This document shows positions 22,236 to 30,642 of a DNA stretch of 64,000 nt, in pieces. The notes below the pieces were generated by a model. It was not told the DNA's origin and made no database searches. It was given only the letters and a program-made list of their open reading frames with translations. The DNA lies in contig JACKEJ010000009.1 of the NCBI GenBank assembly GCA_020633055.1, positions 372,001 through 436,000 on the forward strand. The letters run 5' to 3'. Positions within the stretch are counted from its first letter, which is position 1. The number at the start of each line of letters is the position of its first letter. Source of the DNA: Sandaracinaceae bacterium (GTDB lineage: Bacteria > Myxococcota_A > Polyangia > Polyangiales > Houyiibacteriaceae). Made by a program: the position numbers and the translations under genes.

Positions 22236-22588
22236 GTAGGGGTCGTGCAGATGGCGCGCTCTTCGCCGTTCCAGCGCAGCATCCCGCCCACCAAGTGGAA
22301 GACCTCCGTGAATCCGAATTCGGCCACCAGCGCGATGACCAGCCGCCGGCTCTCGTGCCCGTTGTTGCACACGAGCACCACCGGGGTGTCCTTGGGCAGC
22401 GGCAAGCCCGAGGCGCGCACCTCGCTGCCCAGGCGGTGGTGTACGCCCTCGATGTGTCCGAAGTCGCCCAGCAAGTCGGGCAACGGGCGCACGTCGATCA
22501 GCACCAGGTCGGTGCGTCCCAGCACGTCCAGCGGACGCAGCTCGTAGTAGCCGTGTCGCGTCAGGGGAGCTTCGGGGATGCGAGCCAC
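22217..22588 (-). CDS. Rhodanese-like domain protein
   Basis: This is a 123-residue single-domain rhodanese-like protein. LVLIDVRPLPDLLGDFGHIEGVHHRL is the conserved N-terminal half, split here over about residues 28-53. The active-site loop is VLVCNNGHESR, with the sulfur-accepting Cys present. FHLVGGMLRWNG is the usual C-terminal helix. It probably carries sulfane sulfur or is a redox protein; the partner is unknown. It lies in a minus-strand group with a DUF2378-like gene upstream (40-base gap) and folK overlapping downstream. Confidence 0.88.
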   Translation of the reverse strand: MARIPEAPLTRHGYYELRPLDVLGRTDLVLIDVRPLPDLLGDFGHIEGVHHRLGSEVRASGLPLPKDTPVVLVCNNGHESRRLVIALVAEFGFTEVFHLVGGMLRWNGEERAICTTPTWKALP

Positions 22589-22628
22589 CCGGCGAGTGTG
22601 GGGGCCTCCGCAGCAGGTCGCAAGGCGC

Positions 22629-23243
22629 TCAGCGCTTGCCGTCCGGGTACCACAGCACGCGGAACTCGGCGTGCGTGGCGCCGATGTTCAGCAGCTCCGC
22701 TCGCGCGGCCCGCGCGCCGCTGGCGCGGTAGGCGGCCTCGATGGCCTTGAGCGTCGCCCGCAGGGCGAGGCTGTCGTAGAGATAGGACGGGAAGCCGAAG
22801 CGGCTGTGCGTGCCGTCCTCCAGCACCTGGATCTCGTAGTCCACGCCCGTGTGGAAGTTGGCCCAGCGCCGCTCCCCGCCGCTGGCCAGCCGCTGCGGGG
22901 ACGCCACCGCCATCAACAGGCGGTACATGGGCGCCTCGAAGACGCGCTGGCTGAACTCGGAGACCCACGCGAGGAAAGCGTCGTCGTCCTTGAACACCTG
23001 GTCGGCGATGGCGAGGTACAGCGCGGTGTTCACGACCTCCGGCACCCACGCGGACATGGGCAGCGGGTCGCGCACGTACTCAGCCAGCAGCGGGTCCAGC
23101 TCGTCCAGCGCGAGCGGGCGCGGCAGGTTGCGCACGGCCTCGCGATAGAGGGACGCCTTGCTCTCGCACTGCGGGTGCGACAGCAGCCCAGCGGGCAACC
23201 GACGCAGGTAGCTCGTGGTGCGGGGGTAGGCCTGAGCGTCCAC
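22629..23243 (-). CDS. DUF2378-like (TIGR02265) myxobacterial family protein
   Basis: This is a 204-residue cytoplasmic protein that resembles the TIGR02265/DUF2378 family expanded in Myxococcus and related to heme-NO-binding-like folds. Supporting stretches are VPEVVNTALYLAIADQVF, then DDAFLAWVSEFSQRVFEAPMYRLLM, and RRWANFHTGVDYEIQ near the middle, with LYDSLALRATLKAIEAAY and EFRVLWYPD at the end. No heme-ligand His can be assigned with confidence. The role is unknown; family members have been suggested as signalling adaptors. The assignment rests on pattern similarity only. Confidence 0.6.
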   Translation of the reverse strand: MDAQAYPRTTSYLRRLPAGLLSHPQCESKASLYREAVRNLPRPLALDELDPLLAEYVRDPLPMSAWVPEVVNTALYLAIADQVFKDDDAFLAWVSEFSQRVFEAPMYRLLMAVASPQRLASGGERRWANFHTGVDYEIQVLEDGTHSRFGFPSYLYDSLALRATLKAIEAAYRASGARAARAELLNIGATHAEFRVLWYPDGKR

Positions 23244-23361
23244 CCGTTCAGCCTATCCCAATTCCAGGGGCCCAGCCTGTGCTTGGCGCGCAGGCCAGCG
23301 CGCACCTCAGCGTGCGCGTCGCGGTTCGTTGTGTGGTGGCCGTCGTGGCGTGCGACGCCGA

Positions 23362-24279
23362 CTAGCCAAAGGCGCGCGACAGGGAGTCCACCTGCGTGCG
23401 CGTCCACTCGGGCGCGAACAGGTGCGGCAGCTCCACGCGCTGCGCCTTGATGGCCGCGCTCAGCTTGGCGAGGCTCTCCTGCTGCACGTTCTCTCGCAGC
23501 ACACGGGCACGCCCGGCGCGAGCCAGCGTGGCGGCTGGGCTGGTGGCGGGCAGGTGCTTGGGCAGGTCGAGCAGCACCTGCGCGCTCTCACCCTGGAACA
23601 GGTAGGGCAGCTTCTGGTTCACCACCAACGCGGCGATGCTCATGGACAGCTCGCTCACCAGCGCGCCGTGCAGCTCGATGGTCTCGTTGGCGGGCATGTC
23701 TTCGGGAAGCGTGACCAGCACGGCCCCCGCCTGACGTTCGTCGCGGAACATCTCGAGCGCGCGGTCGGCCTCCTTGCGCAGCAGACCGGGCGGCGCGACG
23801 TCCTGGATGACCTTGGGCACGCGCAGCATCTCGAGGCCATGCCCCGTGGCCGGCGCGTCCAGCACGACGAGGTCGTAGTCGGGCGGGCCGCTGGGGGGCG
23901 ACACGTGGAAGAACGCCTTGCCGAGCATGCTCCAGGCCTCGATGCCGGGCGTGCCGCGCAGGAAGTTCCGCACCACGCGGTTCTCGAAGACCGCCTTGTA
24001 GAGCGCGCGCACCTTGAGGACCATGATGCCGTACTCCTCGAGCGCGACCTGCGGGTCCATGTTGACCACGTCGAGGTTCGGGGCGACGCGCACGATCTGG
24101 CTGCCGATGGGCGGCACGTCCAGCATGTGGCTCATGCGCTCCTTGACGTTCGTCATGGCGATGAGCGTGCGCTTGCCGCGACGCGCCGCGGCCAGACCGA
24201 GGGCAGCGCTGACGGTGGTCTTACCCACGCCGCCCTTGCCCACGACGATCAGAAATTTCCGGTCCAGCAGGTGCGCCAT
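23362..24279 (-). CDS. ArsA/GET3-family ATPase
   Basis: This is a 305-residue P-loop ATPase of the ArsA/GET3 (SIMIBI) class. GKGGVGKTT near residue 14 is the deviant Walker A with the signature lysine, and VVLDAPATGHGLEML is the switch region typical of the family (DxAPTGH). There is a single ATPase domain, so it should act as a dimer. Myxobacterial copies of this short type are not necessarily arsenite pumps, and there is no arsB or arsR nearby. A chaperone-like or MRP-like role is equally possible. It lies 36 bases after the Rieske oxygenase gene on the same strand, probably co-transcribed. Confidence 0.88.
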   Translation of the reverse strand: MAHLLDRKFLIVVGKGGVGKTTVSAALGLAAARRGKRTLIAMTNVKERMSHMLDVPPIGSQIVRVAPNLDVVNMDPQVALEEYGIMVLKVRALYKAVFENRVVRNFLRGTPGIEAWSMLGKAFFHVSPPSGPPDYDLVVLDAPATGHGLEMLRVPKVIQDVAPPGLLRKEADRALEMFRDERQAGAVLVTLPEDMPANETIELHGALVSELSMSIAALVVNQKLPYLFQGESAQVLLDLPKHLPATSPAATLARAGRARVLRENVQQESLAKLSAAIKAQRVELPHLFAPEWTRTQVDSLSRAFG

Positions 24280-24315
24280 CTGGCGGTGGTAGCAGAGAGG
24301 GCGCCGCTTGGCACC

Positions 24316-25302
24316 CTACTCGGCGGCCTCGGTGCTCTGGGGCGCGGGGCTCGCGCTCTTGGGCTCGTAGAACTGCTGGTACCAGTGGCGCAGAGGTCCG
24401 AGCTTGCCGTCGCCGTCGCACAGGATGGGCTTCTCGACGTAGACCTTGTGCTCCCACACGGCGATGTCTTCCTTGAAGCCGACCAGCAGGTTGTTGGCGT
24501 ACTGCTTCGCGAACTCCTCGGTCTGCTTCTTGTCGCCGCCCGGCTTGGTCTGCAGCATGACGCCGAACCACAGGTGCAGGCTGTTGGGGCCGATGGGGGT
24601 GTGGCAGTTGACGATCTTGTTCTGCAGGTAGCCGTCCATGGCCGAGATCTGGAAGCTGGGGCCGTAGTACGTGGTGCGCGACTTGAAGTAGTCCTTGCCG
24701 CCGCCGCGGGGGTACGCGACGCCTTCGATCACCTGCACGGCCTCGTAGCCGTTGTACTCGTTGGCGAACACGTCGATGTGCGTGCCGTGGATGGGCGCGA
24801 AGTGCGCCTTGTCCGCGACGTTCTCGACGATCTCGCGTGGGTGCGTCTTGATCTCCAGGCGGTCCGGCGACCAGCGGCTCCAGGTGGGGTCGTCCCACTC
24901 GGGCAGGCGCGGGATCTGGTAGTCGGGCGCGCCCCCGTCCGGGTCGTTCCACACGAAGATGAAGCCGTTGGCTTCGTCGGTGGGGTGCGCGCCGATCTTC
25001 GCGCGGGGTGGGATGCGCTTGGCGTACGGGACCTCCACGCACTGACCGTCCGGGCCGAACTTCCACGCGTGGAAGGGGCAGCGCACGCAGTCGCCCTCGA
25101 CCTTGCCGCCCACGCCGATGTCTGCGCCGAGGTGCGGGCAGTAGGCGTCCGACACGCGCGCCACGCCGTCCTCGCCGCGGTACACGATCATCTGGCGGCC
25201 CAGGTAGTGGACCGACTTCATCTCGCCCGCGGGCACCTCGGTGCTGAGCCCGACGGGGAACCAGCCTCGGGGATAGCGGTGGGCGGTGGCGGTGGCGGTC
25301 AT
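24316..25302 (-). CDS. Rieske non-heme iron oxygenase, KshA-like
   Basis: This is a 328-residue oxygenase component. The Rieske 2Fe-2S ligands are Cys55 and His57 (AYCPHLGAD) and Cys75 and His78 (RCPFHAW). The mononuclear iron site is NxxDxxHxxxxH at Asn161, Asp164, His167 and His172 (ENVADKAHFAPIH). The overall arrangement and the short length fit the KshA/DAF-36 group that hydroxylates steroids, but other ring substrates are possible. The ATG at 25302 has AAAGGA 8 bases upstream; the longer frame to 25794 is spurious. A palindrome matching the KstR operator consensus lies 18 bases upstream. No reductase gene is adjacent. Confidence 0.88.
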   Translation of the reverse strand: MTATATAHRYPRGWFPVGLSTEVPAGEMKSVHYLGRQMIVYRGEDGVARVSDAYCPHLGADIGVGGKVEGDCVRCPFHAWKFGPDGQCVEVPYAKRIPPRAKIGAHPTDEANGFIFVWNDPDGGAPDYQIPRLPEWDDPTWSRWSPDRLEIKTHPREIVENVADKAHFAPIHGTHIDVFANEYNGYEAVQVIEGVAYPRGGGKDYFKSRTTYYGPSFQISAMDGYLQNKIVNCHTPIGPNSLHLWFGVMLQTKPGGDKKQTEEFAKQYANNLLVGFKEDIAVWEHKVYVEKPILCDGDGKLGPLRHWYQQFYEPKSASPAPQSTEAAE

Positions 25303-25319
25303 GGGGACGATCCTTTCGA

Positions 25320-25335
25320 GTAGAACTTGTTCTAC
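25320..25335. promoter_or_regulatory. KstR/TetR-type operator palindrome
   Basis: GTAGAACTTGTTCTAC has 7-bp inverted arms around a TT centre and fits the TNNAACNNGTTNNA consensus known for KstR, the TetR-family repressor of cholesterol catabolism in mycobacteria. It sits just upstream of the Shine-Dalgarno of the KshA-like Rieske gene, in the divergent region shared with the GH3 gene. No TetR gene lies in the window. Confidence 0.65.
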
Positions 25336-25482
25336 ATAGCGCACTCCCGGGCCGCGGTCACGCCCCAGCGTGCATCGGGCGGACCAGAATAGCGCTTGAG
25401 TTTCCGATGCGTACAGGGCGCGGGTGGGACGGATACACTTTGTAATTGTTCGCCGGTTCGCCGATTCTGGCATTCTCCGCGG

Positions 25483-27636
25483 ATGCGACCACTCGCTCCC
25501 CCCGCCCCGCGCGCACAGCGCGGCCGCTCTCGCCTCCTTCGTCATGTGCTGGTGTGCGCCCTCGCCGCAGCCGCGGCGCCCGGCTGCAGCAGCAGTAGCG
25601 ACACCATCACTCCGGCCATCGAGGCCTACTGCCGTGACCACGACGCGCGCGACGTCGAGCGCCGCATCGACCTGGTGCTGGCCGCGTTGACGCTCGAAGA
25701 GAAGGCCGACCTGATGCGTGGCACCTTCCCCCTCCCGCGCGCGGGGACCTGGCAGGCGGCCATCCTGCCCGAGAAGGGCTTCCCCGGCTTCCACATGCTG
25801 GACGGTCCGCGCGGCGTGAGCCGGCTCGGTGGCGCGACGGGCACGGCCTTCCCGGTAGCCATGGCGCGCGGTGCCACGTGGGACCCGGAGCTCGAGGCCG
25901 AGGTGGGCCGCGCCATCGGGACGGAGCTACGGGCGCGCGGGGCGGACACGCTGTTGGCGCCCACGGTGAACCTGCTGCAGCACCCGCTCTGGGGGCGCGC
26001 GCAGGAGACCTACGGTGAGGACTCGTTCCACGTGGGTGCGCTCGGCACGGGCTTCGTGTTGGGGGCACAGGAGCAGGTGCTGTGCGTGGTGAAGCACTTC
26101 GCGGTGAACAACATCGAGGACACGCGCCTGACGGTGAACGTGGAGGTCAGCGAGCGCGCGCTACGCGAGGTGTTCCTGCCCCACTTCCAGCGCATCATCA
26201 CCGAGGGGCGCGTGGCCGGCGTGATGAGCGCCTACAACCGCGTCAACGGTGAGTATTGCAGCCAGAACCGGCACCTGCTGACCGACATCCTGCGCGACGA
26301 CTGGGGCTACGCCGGGCTCGTGATGAGCGACTGGGTGTGGGGCACGCACGACACCGTGCCGGCGATCGAGGCCGGGCTCGACCTGGAGATGCCGACCGAG
26401 CTCATCTATGGTGAGCCGCTGGTCGAGGCGGTCCGAGCGGGGGACGTGCGCGAGCAGCAGCTGGACACGGCGCTACGTCGCATGTTGCGCGCGCAGTATT
26501 GCTACAGCCTCGACACGGATCCGCCCATGCGCGACGACGAGGCCGTCGAGACGGAGGAGACGCTGGCCTTGGCGCGACGCGCGGCGGCGCAGGGCATCGT
26601 GCTCCTCGAGAACGACGGTGTGCTGCCCATCGCGCGCACCGTGGGCACCGACATCGTGGTGGTGGGGCAGCTCGCGGAAGTCGAGAACATCGGTGACCAG
26701 GGCAGCAGCGCGGTGCGCCCGACCAGCGTGGTCACTGCCCTCGAGGGGCTGATGGCGGCGGCGGGGGACGCGACCGTGACGCACGTGCCCGGAGACCTGA
26801 GCGACGCGGGGGACCAGGCGACCGTGACCGCCGCGGACGTCGTGGTCGTGGTCGTCGGGCTCGACAGCCGCAGCGAGGGCGAGGGCACCATCGCGGCGGG
26901 CGACCGAGACACGCTCGCGGTCCCCGCCGCGCACGTGGCCGTGGTGCAGCAGGCCGCGACGCTGAACGACAACGTCGTCGTCGTGCTCGAGGGCGGGTCC
27001 GTGCTGGACGTCGGGCCGTTCGTGGACGACGTCGAGGCGCTGGTGATGGCGTGGTACCCGGGCTCGGAGGGCGGACACGCGATCGCCAGCGTGCTGTTCG
27101 GCGATCACAACCCGACGGGGCGTGTGCCCATGGCGTGGCCCTACGCGCTCGCTGACCTACCCGCGTTCGACTCGGTCAGCGAGGAGGTCACGCAGGGGCT
27201 CTTCCACGGACAGCGGCACCTCGACCGCGAGGGCACGCAGGCGCGCTACCCGCTGGGCTACGGCCTCTCGTACACCGACTACGCCTACGAGTCGCTCACG
27301 CTGTCGCGCATGGCGGCGCGGGCCGACGACGTGCTGCAGGTGACGGTGCGCGTGCGCAACACGGGCGCCATGGACGGCGCCGAGGTGGTGCAGGTGTACG
27401 TGCGCACGCCGGGGGATGCCGTGCCGCGCCCCGTGCGCGAGCTGCGCGGGTTTGCGCGGGTGGACCTGCCCGCAGGCGAGGGCCGCGACGTGGTGCTGGA
27501 GCTGCCCATCGCGGACCTGGCGTACTACGACGAGGCGGGTGCGCGATGGGTGATCGAGCCCGGCACGTACCGCGTCGAGGTGGGCCCGAACGCGGGTGAG
27601 CGTCCGCTCGAGGCGAGCTTCGAGGTGGCGAACTGA
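25483..27636 (+). CDS. Glycoside hydrolase family 3 lipoprotein (beta-glucosidase-like)
   Basis: This is a 717-residue secreted glycosidase. The ATG at 25483 opens a signal peptide ending AAAAAPGCSSSS, a lipobox-like site. It has the GH3 (alpha/beta)8 domain with ILPEKGFPGFHMLDGPRGV, NLLQHPLWGR, ETYGEDSF, VKHFAVNN (the KH motif) and the nucleophile Asp in VMSDWVWG. The C-terminal alpha/beta sandwich (ARRAAAQGIVLLEN onwards) and a fibronectin-III-like domain (QVTVRVRNTGAMDGAEVVQVYV) complete the usual three-domain plan. It should release terminal beta-linked glucose or xylose from oligosaccharides at the envelope. It is divergent from the Rieske gene. Confidence 0.92.
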   Translation: MRPLAPPAPRAQRGRSRLLRHVLVCALAAAAAPGCSSSSDTITPAIEAYCRDHDARDVERRIDLVLAALTLEEKADLMRGTFPLPRAGTWQAAILPEKGFPGFHMLDGPRGVSRLGGATGTAFPVAMARGATWDPELEAEVGRAIGTELRARGADTLLAPTVNLLQHPLWGRAQETYGEDSFHVGALGTGFVLGAQEQVLCVVKHFAVNNIEDTRLTVNVEVSERALREVFLPHFQRIITEGRVAGVMSAYNRVNGEYCSQNRHLLTDILRDDWGYAGLVMSDWVWGTHDTVPAIEAGLDLEMPTELIYGEPLVEAVRAGDVREQQLDTALRRMLRAQYCYSLDTDPPMRDDEAVETEETLALARRAAAQGIVLLENDGVLPIARTVGTDIVVVGQLAEVENIGDQGSSAVRPTSVVTALEGLMAAAGDATVTHVPGDLSDAGDQATVTAADVVVVVVGLDSRSEGEGTIAAGDRDTLAVPAAHVAVVQQAATLNDNVVVVLEGGSVLDVGPFVDDVEALVMAWYPGSEGGHAIASVLFGDHNPTGRVPMAWPYALADLPAFDSVSEEVTQGLFHGQRHLDREGTQARYPLGYGLSYTDYAYESLTLSRMAARADDVLQVTVRVRNTGAMDGAEVVQVYVRTPGDAVPRPVRELRGFARVDLPAGEGRDVVLELPIADLAYYDEAGARWVIEPGTYRVEVGPNAGERPLEASFEVAN

Positions 27637-27785
27637 GCCACCGTTGAATCGTCGCGCGTGATCCGGCGTCGCACCGCCCGCTCTCCCTGCCCCTGACGGG
27701 CGCTTCCCACCTTGCGTGTTGCGAAGCGCCGTCGTGGTACGGTCGGAGCCTCTGGCGGCCGGACATCGAAGACTCAGGAGCAGGT

Positions 27786-29099
27786 ATGAAGGCGGGACGT
27801 GTGTTGCGGTTTGGACTCGTGAGCGTGGTGGCGAGCTACGGGCTCGGACTTCTCCTGGGCACGCTGTCCCACGGAGGCCCGATGGGGCGCGCCGAGGCGC
27901 AGAGCTGCAACCGGTCCTGCGCGTCGTCTGTCCCGCGGGACGCGCGTGGGTGCTGTGTGGAGCGTCCGAGCGGTGGCTCCGGCGGAGGCGGGCGGCGTCG
28001 GCCGCCGCGGGACGCGGCGCCATCCGTACGGGAGCAGCACGGCTGGGGCGGCGTGCCCGCCTGCGAGGGAGGGACCGTCGACAACGCGGACACGCGCGGT
28101 CACTGCTGCTGGCCGGGGCAGTATTGGCTTCCGTCCGCCAACAGCTGTCAGGGGGCGCCGCGGTGCCCAGCAGGCATGGAGGCGCAGTCGAACGGCGACT
28201 GCGGTTGCGCGGCGGGCATGGTGTCGAACGCAGACACCATGGGGCAGTGCTGTTGGCCGGGGCAAGCGTGGGTGCCGAGTCAGCGGCAGTGCATGGGGCG
28301 GCCGTCCCGCTGCCCGGCAGGCTTCGAACGTGGCGCGAACGGCTGCGATTCGCCGGCGCCAGCGGGAATGGTTCTGATCCCGGGTGGGCGTTTCCAGATG
28401 GGAACGGCGTCCGGGGGGGATGATGACGAGCGTCCGGTGCACGAGGTTACGTTGAGCAGCTACTACATGGACCGGACGGAGGTGACGGTGTCGGCGTATG
28501 GGGAGTGCGTGCGTGCGGGGCGTTGCGCGGCGCGGTCGGCGGTGGATTGGCCGGGCATCAGCGCCGCGGACCGAACCTTCTACAGCCAGTACTGCAACTG
28601 GGGGGTGTCTGGTAGGGAGGCGCACCCGATGAATTGCGTTTCATGGGATGACGCGGTGGCGTATTGCGGATGGCGAGGAGGGCGGCTGCCGACGGAGGCG
28701 GAGTGGGAGTACGGGGCGCGAGGAAGCGACGGTCGGGTGTACCCGTGGGGGAACGAAGGACCCAGCGATAGACGGCTGCAGTGGTCAGGAGGCTGCGGCG
28801 GCTTCGGTTGTAGTGGAGGTACGGCGGCGGTGGGTTCACATGCGTCGGGCCGAAGCCCGTTTGGGCTGGAGGACATGTCTGGGAACGTGTGGGAGTGGGT
28901 GAGCGATTGGTACGGAGCGTATCCGAGCGGAGCGGTGCGCGATCCGTCGGGGCCGACGAGCGGAGACGGCCGGGTGCTCCGTGGCGGTTCGTGGCTCTAC
29001 AGCGATGCCGCCGGGGTGCGCTCTGCGAATCGCTTCTGGTACGAGGCGTCGAACCGCAACGTCAACGTGGGTTTCCGTTGCGCGCGCGGGGCGAACTAG
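27786..29099 (+). CDS. DGR variable protein 1: secreted Cys-rich / FGE-fold (SUMF1-like) protein
   Basis: This is a 437-residue secreted protein with AGGAG before the ATG. A signal peptide (residues 1 to about 38, ending AEAQ) precedes a Cys-rich region with two copies of NADTxGxCCWPGQxW (near residues 100 and 152). An FGE-sulfatase/C-type-lectin-fold domain (about 195-437) follows: MVLIPGGRFQMGT, DRTEVTVSAYGECV, LPTEAEWEYGARGS, MSGNVWEWVSDWYG. The last 40 codons lie in a 120-bp variable repeat that matches the downstream template repeat except at adenines. The residues that hold the catalytic Cys in true formylglycine-generating enzymes fall in the variable stretch (SWLYS here), so it is most likely a diversified binding protein, not an enzyme. 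Confidence 0.93.
   Translation: MKAGRVLRFGLVSVVASYGLGLLLGTLSHGGPMGRAEAQSCNRSCASSVPRDARGCCVERPSGGSGGGGRRRPPRDAAPSVREQHGWGGVPACEGGTVDNADTRGHCCWPGQYWLPSANSCQGAPRCPAGMEAQSNGDCGCAAGMVSNADTMGQCCWPGQAWVPSQRQCMGRPSRCPAGFERGANGCDSPAPAGMVLIPGGRFQMGTASGGDDDERPVHEVTLSSYYMDRTEVTVSAYGECVRAGRCAARSAVDWPGISAADRTFYSQYCNWGVSGREAHPMNCVSWDDAVAYCGWRGGRLPTEAEWEYGARGSDGRVYPWGNEGPSDRRLQWSGGCGGFGCSGGTAAVGSHASGRSPFGLEDMSGNVWEWVSDWYGAYPSGAVRDPSGPTSGDGRVLRGGSWLYSDAAGVRSANRFWYEASNRNVNVGFRCARGAN
28969..29088 (+). repeat. DGR variable repeat VR1
   Basis: This 120-bp segment aligns without gaps to TR1 (29286-29405). Eleven of the 24 template adenines are replaced (by T, G or C). Of the 96 non-adenine positions only one differs (T to G at 29045). 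It encodes the C-terminal ligand-binding face of the FGE/C-type-lectin fold, with variable codons mainly derived from AAC. Confidence 0.95.
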
Positions 29100-29131
29100 G
29101 GGATACCTAGACCACTCAGTCACTTTATCCT

Positions 29132-29150
29132 GGCCCGCGTGTCGCGGGCC
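29132..29150 (+). promoter_or_regulatory. DGR target-recognition type hairpin downstream of VR1
   Basis: This is a perfect 8-bp GC stem (GGCCCGCG / CGCGGGCC) with a TGT loop, 43 bases after the end of VR1. DGR targets such as Bordetella phage mtd need a similar 8-bp hairpin or cruciform after the variable repeat. There is no T-run, so it is not an obvious terminator. The same element follows VR2. Confidence 0.7.
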
Positions 29151-29201
29151 CGATGTGTCTCGGGTCACGGAGACCGACGAGGCAGGGGTCGAGGCGTGCG
29201 G

Positions 29202-29222
29202 GAGGCGCGCTTTGCGCGCCTC
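29202..29222 (+). other. Strong GC hairpin between VR1 and TR1
   Basis: This is a 9-bp stem (GAGGCGCGC / GCGCGCCTC) with a TTT loop, 64 bases before TR1, repeated identically before TR2 at 37735-37755. It may structure the 5' part of the template RNA or separate the target mRNA from the template transcript. Confidence 0.5.
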
Positions 29223-29285
29223 GCCCGAAACTTGCGTTGGACACCCGACTCCTCGGGCGATAGCTTCATGGGGCTCCGGGTCACC

Positions 29286-29405
29286 GCCGGGTGCTCCGTG
29301 GCGGTTCGTGGAACAACAACGATGCCGCCAGGGTGCGCTCTGCGAATCGCAACAGGAACGATGCGTCGAACCGCAACAACAACGTGGGTTTCCGTTGCGC
29401 GCGCG
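29286..29405 (+). ncRNA. DGR template repeat TR1
   Basis: This is the 120-bp template for mutagenic retrohoming. It is identical to VR1 and VR2 at almost every C, G and T but carries AAC runs (AACAACAAC twice) where they vary, the classic DGR template signature. It lies in the non-coding gap between variable protein gene 1 and the reverse transcriptase gene, in the same sense as the target and opposite to the RT. The template RNA should therefore be made from the plus strand, either as an extension of the target transcript or from its own promoter. Confidence 0.95.
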
Positions 29406-29571
29406 CCAAGGGACGCCTGTTGCTTCGCGGTCACGGCCGCGTTGCCCGTGCACTCCCTGCCCCCGCCCGGAGGTCCGGCTCGCCGTGAAGCGGGGCGGAC
29501 GATCGCCCGGCCCCGGCGGGGTTCCTCGCCCCTCTGCTTGCAAGGGCGCGGCCCCGCCGGGTCGCGGGCTC

Positions 29572-30642
29572 CTATGAGCGCTGCCACTCTGCTGCAGGCG
29601 TGTCGAGAATGTCGAGCTCGCGGAGCAGCCGTCCCTTGAGGCGCCACGCGTCGGCGTGGTCCCAATGCGCGAATGTTGCCCGGACGCTCTCCCACGCAGC
29701 GAGGGGCGAGGTCCGGCCGGCGCGCACGTCGCCGTAGAGCGCTTGAAGCCGCCGCTCCGCGCGCGCCACGCTCGTGCGCCGGACGCGCACCTGGTCGGGC
29801 AGCACGCGGTACCCGACGATCCCCACGCCGCCCGAGGTCGGCTGGATGTCGTGCGGGTGGATGCGAAGCCGCCGGTCCGCGCACGCGGCGACGACGGCCG
29901 CCGATGCGTCTGCGAGCACGCCGCGATCGTCGCCGAGGAGGAGCATGTCGTCCATGTACCGGAGGTATGCGCGGTGCCCCAGCCGGTCCTTGACGAAGTG
30001 GTCCACCGGCGAGAGGTACGCGTTGGCCCAGAGCTGCGAGGTGAGGTTGCCGAGCGGGAGCCCAACGTCGCGTGTATGAGGGGTGAAGAGGTCGTCGCCG
30101 GGAAAGTACGCGCGCTCACGCTCACACTCGCCCCGTTCCAAGATGAGGTCGCACAGACGCCAGAGCCACGGCTCGGGCGTCTCGGGCGCGAGCAGCTCGC
30201 GGAGCACGGCGTGATCCACGCTTGGGAAGTAGCGGACGACGTCCAGACGGACCCAGTAGCGGTACGTGCGAGCCCATGCGCGGGCGCGACGGAGGGCGGC
30301 GTGGGTGCCCGCGCCGACGCGGCATGCGTAGGTGTCGCGAATAAGCGTACGCTCCAGCCGCGGGCCGAGGACGGCGGCCAGCGCTTGGTGCACGACGCGG
30401 TCTTCAAAGGGCTGCACGGAGATGGTCCGCGGCTTCGGGTCGTGCACGCGCAGCATGACGGGGCGTTGGGGGACCCACGTCCCTGCGAGGAGTCTGCGCT
30501 CGAGGTCGATGAGGCGCGGTTCAAGCTCGACGAGGTAGCGCGCGACCGACGCCCGGGAGCGCTTGCCCCGCGCAGCGCGCGCTGCGGCTGCCAAGAGCGA
30601 CCGCAAGCTGAGCGCGTCAGTCGCCGCTACGGGCTTTGGCAT
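29572..30642 (-). CDS. DGR-type reverse transcriptase
   Basis: This is a reverse transcriptase of about 356 residues without maturase, endonuclease or integrase domains. Motifs visible are VQPFEDRVVHQAL, VRLDVVRYFPSVDH (first catalytic Asp), GLPLGNLTSQLWAN (the DGR-type motif 4 with SQ), YLRYMDDMLLLG (YMDD at 29947-29958), GVGIVGYRVL and a short thumb. This spelling fits the group that copies template-repeat RNA with adenine errors. It is the only RT in the window and would serve both template/target cassettes. The start is uncertain: ATG 30642 or GTG 30657. Either overlaps the end of the avd-like gene, so the two are coupled. Confidence 0.94.
   Translation of the reverse strand: MPKPVAATDALSLRSLLAAAARAARGKRSRASVARYLVELEPRLIDLERRLLAGTWVPQRPVMLRVHDPKPRTISVQPFEDRVVHQALAAVLGPRLERTLIRDTYACRVGAGTHAALRRARAWARTYRYWVRLDVVRYFPSVDHAVLRELLAPETPEPWLWRLCDLILERGECERERAYFPGDDLFTPHTRDVGLPLGNLTSQLWANAYLSPVDHFVKDRLGHRAYLRYMDDMLLLGDDRGVLADASAAVVAACADRRLRIHPHDIQPTSGGVGIVGYRVLPDQVRVRRTSVARAERRLQALYGDVRAGRTSPLAAWESVRATFAHWDHADAWRLKGRLLRELDILDTPAAEWQRS

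Larger units (their letters stand above)
28361..29435 (+). repeat. DGR cassette copy 1 (duplicated with 36936-37966)
   Basis: The 3' half of variable protein gene 1, its variable repeat, the intergenic hairpins and template repeat 1 form a unit that recurs at 36936-37966. From about 28646 to 28968 I count one mismatch against copy 2. The spacer before the template shows four. The copies differ in a block inside the FGE domain (about 28530-28640) and at adenine positions of the variable repeat. Homology stops abruptly at TCACG (29435). Confidence 0.9.

Noticed and set aside
28836..30524. A 562-codon minus-strand frame over the template and RT region
   Set aside because: It is out of frame with the RT and has Ser/Arg-rich shadow composition.
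29572..30642. Group II intron or retron reverse transcriptase
   Set aside because: There is no maturase or endonuclease domain and no intron or msr/msd structure; the adjacent template/variable repeats and Avd identify a DGR.
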